Of a stretch of 64,000 nucleotides of DNA, positions 61,501-64,000 are shown in pieces; the first letter of the stretch is position 1, and each line of letters begins with the position of its first letter. Source of the stretch: Callaeas wilsoni (lineage: Eukaryota > Chordata > Aves > Passeriformes > Callaeidae). Made by a program: the position numbers and the translations under genes. The stretch lies in NCBI GenBank assembly GCA_013398955.1, contig VWPU01014840.1:1-64000 (forward strand), in the 5' to 3' direction. The notes beneath the pieces were generated by a model, which was not told the origin of the DNA, did no database searches, and saw nothing but the letters and a program-made list of their open reading frames with translations.

Positions 61501-63763
61501 CTTGCAATGTACCTCCTCTGCTGAGGATTTGATTATATCAAAGCATTGAACACGTTTATATAGACAGTTACAGCAGAGGGAATAGCAGAGAGACATTTTT
61601 CTCCTAAAAACCTAATTCTAGTTTGATACAGATACCTCAATTTCATTACGCTTCCTCCGATTAAGTTTCAGCTTTTCTTGATCTCCTTTATCCTCCCAAT
61701 GAAGTTTTTCTAGCTGCTGAGCTAGTATAGCTACTTTCTTTCTTGCTATTTCCTTTAGCTCTTTGTACCGCTCTAACTGGAAAAAATAAAAAAAAAAAAA
61801 AAAATCACTCCTTGGAAAGTGAGAAGACTCATGTTGTTACAGTCTTAAGTAAGAATTCTTACTTATAAGAATTCTTACTTACAAATTCTATACTTTGTCT
61901 TAAAAATTATAAAAATGACCCAATTCTCCAGAAGACTCTTCTAGCTACTGATTGCATTATAACAAGCTGTAGTTTTTCACAGTAAGATTTGATCCAAAGC
62001 TTAGACCTAAATAGTTCTTGCCTGAAGTATTTTTTTAGCCTTTTTCATTACTCTTATTGTTCAGGGAAGCTTATAGTACTTTCCATTCAATCTGAAGGTT
62101 AACACTAAGTTTTTGCATAGCCCCATATTAGGGCAATATTTTCAGCATTCTCATGTTATTAAAAAATTTCATATAGTAAGTGAAATATAAATATTTTAAA
62201 TGAATCTGCTAAGTGATGACTAACTGACCAAATACCTCTGAAGTCCAGAGCAGGAAGATTCACAAGCTAACAACCCTGCAGGTTCTCCATTAATTGATCA
62301 GAAACTATTTTAAGGAGGAGACAGTGGAAAAAAGCTATCACGTAGTTTTACAAACATTCGTGGCTGTAGGGTTGCAAGGACAGCTTCTTCCAAAGTGCAT
62401 TTACTGTCAAGGGATGTAGCCCTTTCCTTATCAAATGAGCTACCCCAGTTTCAGACTCAAGACCCACAGCAGATGGTATGTATACTACCAGGTCTGATTT
62501 ACTTTTTTGTCTTCATTGGTTTTTCCTAATTGATACCTCAGATGAAAAGCCAGTTCTCAAAAATCACTCACCCTGAGACCTTGACAAGCATTTACTGTCC
62601 TACCCTACCACAACGTACCATGTGTCTAAATAAAACTTAGAATTTTGGTTTTGTTTGAGCTCAAGGGCAAAATGATCACTAGAAATCACAGGTCATTGGT
62701 GAAATAACAGTTTCTGTGTAATCAGGAGTATTTTTGGACTTCTCTAGTAAACAGTACTTTTAGACCTCCTGGTTCACCTGACTTTCTCCCAGCTCAATTT
62801 CTGCGGCTCTCTGCATTCTCTCTTCTTCAGCTTTCTCCTCAAATGCTCTCCATGCGTTCTCAATATCATTCAATTCTATCTCTAGCTCTTTTATGTTCTG
62901 CTTTTCCTTATCACAGGATTTCTCCTTGTCCCTTAGAGATTTTTTAGACATTTCTACTTTCTTGATTTGGTAGGATGTGTTTTCCTTTGCTTTTATATAC
63001 AGGGGTCTCTGCTGAACGAGTGATGCTTCCAGAGTCCTAAAAAACAAAACCAAAAACAATCCCAAAACAACCAACCCCAACTAACCAACCACCACAAAAC
63101 ACAGCCAAAACAACAAAGCCACAGGGAAAGGGGAGAGAGGGAAGATAGAAAAGACATCCCCTGCACACCACCAACTACATATGCAAACAACCAGTTTTAA
63201 ACTGTAAGGTTGGGGCTTATACTGTGGGTATGCCCACAGAGGATTTTTTTTCCATATCCACTGAAAATAGTAATTTAAGAAGCGAAATACAACCTCCTAA
63301 AATTTAATACCAAACAAGTACTTATATAATTAAATATATATCTAGGTATGGCAGAGGAGGCAAAAACCATTTCTGGATTTTACTTCAGTGAACTGCTAGG
63401 AACTGACTTCCATAGCACTAGACTATCACCCAAATTTTTACCAGGAAATGCACACCTGCCAAGCAACTCCAAGTGCAGATAATGTTTTAATTCAACTATC
63501 ACAGAATCTGACTGGAAAACCTACTTCATTTCTTTCTCCATATGCTGTTGGTCCCTGTTTAGTATCCCAAACATTTTTTTCTTGACTTTAAATGAATCTT
63601 CTGCTGCAGAAAGAGACTGTTTCTTGATATAAGCCTCCATATTCTTTTCATCCAAACTGTTCTTCAGAAAGTCAATTTTCTTTTCATTGTGATAAAGCTG
63701 AAAAAGCTGCAGCTGTATCCTTTCTTCATCCAGTTCCTTGATTAGCATCTGGTAATGCTCTGC
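37457..63763 (-). CDS. SMC1B: SMC1B, meiotic cohesin SMC subunit; C-terminal 1033 residues in 21 exons, partial at right edge
   Basis: Twenty-one consecutive minus-strand exons, all with GT-AG ends and matching phases, sum to 3102 nt (1033 residues plus TAG). Human SMC1B is about 1235 residues, so about 200 N-terminal residues (Walker A lobe) and the promoter lie past 64000. In order: first coiled coil ([15 protein letters not shown] onward), hinge from about [20 protein letters not shown] to [10 protein letters not shown], second coiled coil, then the C-terminal ATPase lobe with signature LSGGEK, Walker [12 protein letters not shown] and the switch region [13 protein letters not shown]1B pairs with SMC3 and meiotic kleisins (REC8, RAD21L) in germ-cell cohesin, where it supports sister cohesion, axis length and telomere integrity. 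[19 protein letters not shown] and the tail [12 protein letters not shown] fit SMC1B; SMC1A is the paralog to exclude, and the neighbour FAM118A supports SMC1B. No frameshift is seen. Confidence 0.96.
37794..37904 (-). CDS. SMC1B: SMC1B visible exon 20
   Basis: 111 nt, 37 codons, [20 protein letters not shown] to [10 protein letters not shown]. It covers the switch region [10 protein letters not shown]. The exon lacks its own long open frame, being found by homology and splice sites (acceptor TTTCCAAAG, donor GTAACA). Confidence 0.94.
37905..40538. other. SMC1B intron, 2.6 kb, with a tandem duplication
   Basis: Apart from the 26 bp duplication at 38473-38524 I see no repeat family or exon. 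Small frames at 38901-39282, 39535-39774 and 40145-40415 have no domain. Confidence 0.6.
38473..38524 (+). repeat. 26 bp tandem duplication
   Basis: Two adjacent copies starting GGAAGAACTGTC differ at one base (CATTAG versus CTTTAG). They lie in an SMC1B intron. Confidence 0.9.
40539..40608 (-). CDS. SMC1B: SMC1B visible exon 19, Walker B and D-loop
   Basis: 70 nt, encoding [20 protein letters not shown] and [13 protein letters not shown] is the Walker B motif with catalytic Glu, followed by the D-loop. Acceptor TCTTCTGCAG, donor GTAAGT. Confidence 0.97.
40995..41146 (-). CDS. SMC1B: SMC1B visible exon 18, ABC signature motif
   Basis: 152 nt, from [16 protein letters not shown] through [20 protein letters not shown] to [15 protein letters not shown] is the ABC signature that completes the nucleotide site of the partner SMC3 head. 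Acceptor TTGTTCCCAG, donor GTAAAA. Confidence 0.97.
41147..42510. other. SMC1B intron, nothing recognised
   Basis: AT-rich intron of about 1.36 kb between exons 17 and 18 of the visible series. No transposon or RNA gene seen. Confidence 0.6.
42511..42665 (-). CDS. SMC1B: SMC1B visible exon 17, C-terminal head
   Basis: 155 nt, from [20 protein letters not shown] through [12 protein letters not shown] to [11 protein letters not shown]. This is the start of the C-terminal ATPase lobe. Acceptor TTTCCTGTAG, donor GTGTGT. Confidence 0.96.
43412..43568 (-). CDS. SMC1B: SMC1B visible exon 16
   Basis: 157 nt, from [15 protein letters not shown] through [19 protein letters not shown] to KFQESVD plus 1 nt. 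KTAAPNL is a conserved SMC1 motif where the coil rejoins the head. Acceptor TTTTCTTTAG, donor GTAACA. Confidence 0.95.
44448..44546 (-). CDS. SMC1B: SMC1B visible exon 15
   Basis: 99 nt, 33 codons, [18 protein letters not shown] to [11 protein letters not shown]. Matches human GTEAESTQATIDIYEKE and IDYSSL. Acceptor ATCTTATAG, donor GTAATC. Confidence 0.93.
44547..45932. other. SMC1B intron, nothing recognised
   Basis: About 1.39 kb, AT-rich. Pyrimidine-rich small frames near 45124-45309 show no domain. Confidence 0.6.
45933..46086 (-). CDS. SMC1B: SMC1B visible exon 14
   Basis: 154 nt, from [20 protein letters not shown] through [17 protein letters not shown] to SLDDISEVE. Strong match to the human HNLLLDCKVQD segment. 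Acceptor TGCATGTAG, donor GTACTT. Confidence 0.95.
47218..47363 (-). CDS. SMC1B: SMC1B visible exon 13
   Basis: 146 nt, from [20 protein letters not shown] to [11 protein letters not shown] plus 2 nt. Coiled coil. Acceptor CTATGCAG, donor GTAATT. Confidence 0.92.
48133..48274 (-). CDS. SMC1B: SMC1B visible exon 12
   Basis: 142 nt, from [20 protein letters not shown] to AEIIKLQK. Matches human LEFEKQKTRLNVQLEY. Acceptor TTTGACTAG, donor GTAACT. Confidence 0.95.
48848..48930 (+). repeat. short imperfect tandem repeat in SMC1B intron
   Basis: The phrase TCTAACTAATCCTT recurs, with related ATAGCGGTG and ATAGCAGTG segments, forming about two degenerate units of 40 bp or so. Confidence 0.6.
49050..49156 (-). 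CDS. SMC1B: SMC1B visible exon 11
   Basis: 107 nt, encoding [20 protein letters not shown] and [12 protein letters not shown] plus 2 nt. The FCEEIG block is a conserved SMC1 coiled-coil break. Donor GTGGTA is a weaker GT site. Confidence 0.93.
49157..51589. other. SMC1B intron, 2.4 kb
   Basis: No exon or transposon recognised. It contains an A/C-rich tract at 50878-51010 (G/T-rich on the transcribed-sense minus strand). A 135-codon plus-strand frame (49296-49703) has no domain. Confidence 0.6.
50878..51010 (-). repeat. A/C-rich low-complexity tract
   Basis: Runs such as CAAAACAAACCCCAAAAACC dominate. The minus strand reads G/T-rich, similar in style to 24155-24478. Confidence 0.8.
51590..51706 (-). 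CDS. SMC1B: SMC1B visible exon 10
   Basis: 117 nt, 39 codons, from [15 protein letters not shown] to [11 protein letters not shown]. Acceptor TCTATCTAG, donor GTAATG. Confidence 0.93.
52196..52333 (-). CDS. SMC1B: SMC1B visible exon 9
   Basis: 138 nt, 46 codons, including [20 protein letters not shown], a conserved start of the return coiled coil. Acceptor CTTTCCCAG, donor GTATAA. Confidence 0.95.
52896..53042 (-). CDS. SMC1B: SMC1B visible exon 8, hinge exit with glycine motif
   Basis: 147 nt, 49 codons, from [20 protein letters not shown] to [19 protein letters not shown] is the conserved hinge glycine motif. Acceptor TTCTTCCAG, donor GTAGGT. Confidence 0.96.
54011..54190 (-). CDS. SMC1B: SMC1B visible exon 7, hinge
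   Basis: 180 nt, 60 codons, from [19 protein letters not shown] through [16 protein letters not shown] to [11 protein letters not shown]. It completes most of the hinge half-ring. Acceptor GCTTTACAG, donor GTAAGA. Confidence 0.96.
54191..54492. other. SMC1B intron segment left of the CR1 pieces
   Basis: About 300 bp with no recognised feature between visible exon 7 and the first CR1 fragment. Confidence 0.5.
54493..54660 (+). mobile_element. CR1 LINE 3' end, in SMC1B intron, antisense to gene
   Basis: GCCCAGAGAAGCTGTGGCTG, CAACCTGGTCTAGTGGAAGG and the terminal GTGATTCTATGATT are the plus-strand CR1 3' end, with a well kept octamer-type tail. This is the least decayed of the 3' ends in the window. 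Confidence 0.88.
54661..56545 (+). mobile_element. CR1 LINE ORF2 fragment, about 1.9 kb, in SMC1B intron
   Basis: Directly after the previous CR1 tail, a second CR1 runs on the plus strand. It has endonuclease remnants (about 54680-55260, including a [12 protein letters not shown] coding match near 54905) and the linker region with [24 protein letters not shown] coding (about 55327-55387). RT blocks follow: [10 protein letters not shown] (about 55940-55970), [16 protein letters not shown] at 56140-56190, and [13 protein letters not shown] coding followed by CCTCAGTAATTTGCTGATGA (about 56387-56406), the active-site region. Many stops show decay. It breaks off near 56545 without a 3' end. Confidence 0.85.
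56629..56814 (-). CDS. SMC1B: SMC1B visible exon 6, hinge
   Basis: 186 nt, 62 codons, from [20 protein letters not shown] through [18 protein letters not shown] to FLALDYLD. These are core hinge strands that form the SMC1-SMC3 interface. Acceptor ATCTTCAG, donor GTAAGT. Confidence 0.96.
56815..59036. other. SMC1B intron, 2.2 kb, nothing recognised
   Basis: AT-rich intron between hinge-coding exons. No transposon, exon or RNA gene recognised. Confidence 0.6.
59037..59244 (-). CDS. SMC1B: SMC1B visible exon 5, approach to hinge
   Basis: 208 nt, from [20 protein letters not shown] to [25 protein letters not shown] marks entry to the hinge. Acceptor TGTTCGAAG, donor GTAATG. Confidence 0.95.
59741..59823 (-). 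CDS. SMC1B: SMC1B visible exon 4
   Basis: 83 nt, encoding [20 protein letters not shown] and EEYAKIC plus two bases of Thr. Acceptor GGCATAG, donor GTATGT. Confidence 0.92.
59824..61635. other. SMC1B intron, 1.8 kb, with a tandem duplication
   Basis: Only the 39 bp duplication at 60791-60868 stands out. The 102-codon plus-strand frame at 61065-61373 has no domain. Confidence 0.6.
60791..60868 (+). repeat. 39 bp tandem duplication
   Basis: Two adjacent 39 bp units begin GAGTCTCCCTCAACC and end GAAGAAATGC, with a few internal differences. Confidence 0.9.
61636..61776 (-). CDS. SMC1B: SMC1B visible exon 3
   Basis: 141 nt, 47 codons, from [16 protein letters not shown] to RRKRNEIE. Conserved YKELKE and coiled-coil heptads. 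Acceptor TTTTTCCAG, donor GTATCT. Confidence 0.95.
61847..61880. repeat. AT-rich palindrome pair in SMC1B intron
   Basis: AAGTAAGAATTCTTACTT (61847-61864) is a perfect 18 bp palindrome, followed at once by a second inverted copy of the core, TAAGAATTCTTA (61866-61877). It lies about 70 bp upstream of a splice acceptor in transcription order. Confidence 0.85.
62778..63036 (-). CDS. SMC1B: SMC1B visible exon 2
   Basis: 259 nt, encoding [20 protein letters not shown] through [14 protein letters not shown] to [18 protein letters not shown] is a conserved SMC1 block. Acceptor GTTTTTTAG follows a G/T-rich tract on the minus strand; donor GTGAAC. Confidence 0.95.
63037..63120 (-). repeat. G/T-rich tract upstream of an SMC1B acceptor
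   Basis: On the minus strand this is a run of T and G (plus strand: AACAACCAACCCCAACTAAC) ending in the TTTTTTAG acceptor of the exon at 63036. It replaces a standard C/T polypyrimidine tract. Confidence 0.8.
63525..63763 (-). CDS. SMC1B: SMC1B visible exon 1
   Basis: 239 nt, 79 codons plus 2 nt, starting [20 protein letters not shown] and ending QQHMEKEM. It is the start of the first coiled-coil arm. Acceptor ATGTTGATAG, donor GTAGGT. The next exon upstream lies beyond the window. Confidence 0.92.
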
Positions 63764-64000
63764 CTATCAACATTAAAATTTAATTTATTGTTTATAAAAA
63801 CTATTTTCCATCATTAGCAGTCTAATTTCAAGGCCAAAGTGATGAAAGATGATATACAAGTAGCTGTAATTCCAGTAACGTTCACTAATCATAAAACTCA
63901 GATATTTAAGTCAATACTTAAATTAATCAGTACTGGCAAGCCTATGCTTTATTTAGATTACATGTATTCATCTACCTTTTCAAATGATACTAAATTATTA

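Noticed and set aside
1..64000. CRISPR arrays, operons, phage or bacterial defence islands
   Set aside because: Split genes, CR1 elements and LTRs show vertebrate DNA. No regular spacer-repeat array or ribosome binding site pattern is present.

Overview
This is an avian nuclear genomic window. The evidence is a set of CR1 LINE copies with bird-type 3' ends, solo LTRs of endogenous retroviruses, short-intron split genes and a CpG-island promoter. The gene order UPK3A (one exon seen) > FAM118A > < SMC1B matches the order I know from human chromosome 22q13. I cannot name the species.

Layout. Positions 1-14.5 kb are gene-poor. They hold a nearly full-length but decayed CR1 at about 1.1-5.2 kb (ORF1 with esterase-like domain, ORF2 with endonuclease and reverse transcriptase), split by a 578 bp solo LTR with a 6 bp target duplication, and an inverted CR1 fragment at about 6.2-7.0 kb. 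One clear uroplakin-3a (UPK3A) exon lies at 14549-14693; I could not find its partner exons. From 14.7 to 21.9 kb I see no gene, only an 88 bp dispersed direct repeat and a CR1 tail. A CpG island at about 22.4-23.2 kb is the likely FAM118A promoter. FAM118A (+) has seven coding exons from 25315 to 34594. They join in frame to 357 codons plus stop, with the SIR2-like motifs GTGVS, TTNYDN and IHG. Its fifth coding intron carries a CR1 split by a reverse-oriented solo LTR.

SMC1B, the meiotic cohesin SMC subunit, lies on the minus strand from the right edge (first visible exon 63525-63763) down to its stop at 37457. I resolved 21 consecutive exons whose phases all agree. They encode the last 1033 residues: coiled coil, hinge, second coiled coil, and the C-terminal ATPase lobe with LSGGEK and [10 protein letters not shown]. 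The N-terminal ATPase lobe (about 200 residues) and promoter lie beyond 64000. One SMC1B intron holds two CR1 pieces in antisense orientation.

FAM118A and SMC1B converge tail to tail, with predicted poly(A) signals about 1.7 kb apart. They are not expected to act in one pathway: FAM118A is a SIR2-fold protein related to bacterial NAD-consuming defence enzymes, while SMC1B works in germline chromosome cohesion. Most other open frames are antisense shadows, transposon debris or low-complexity sequence.
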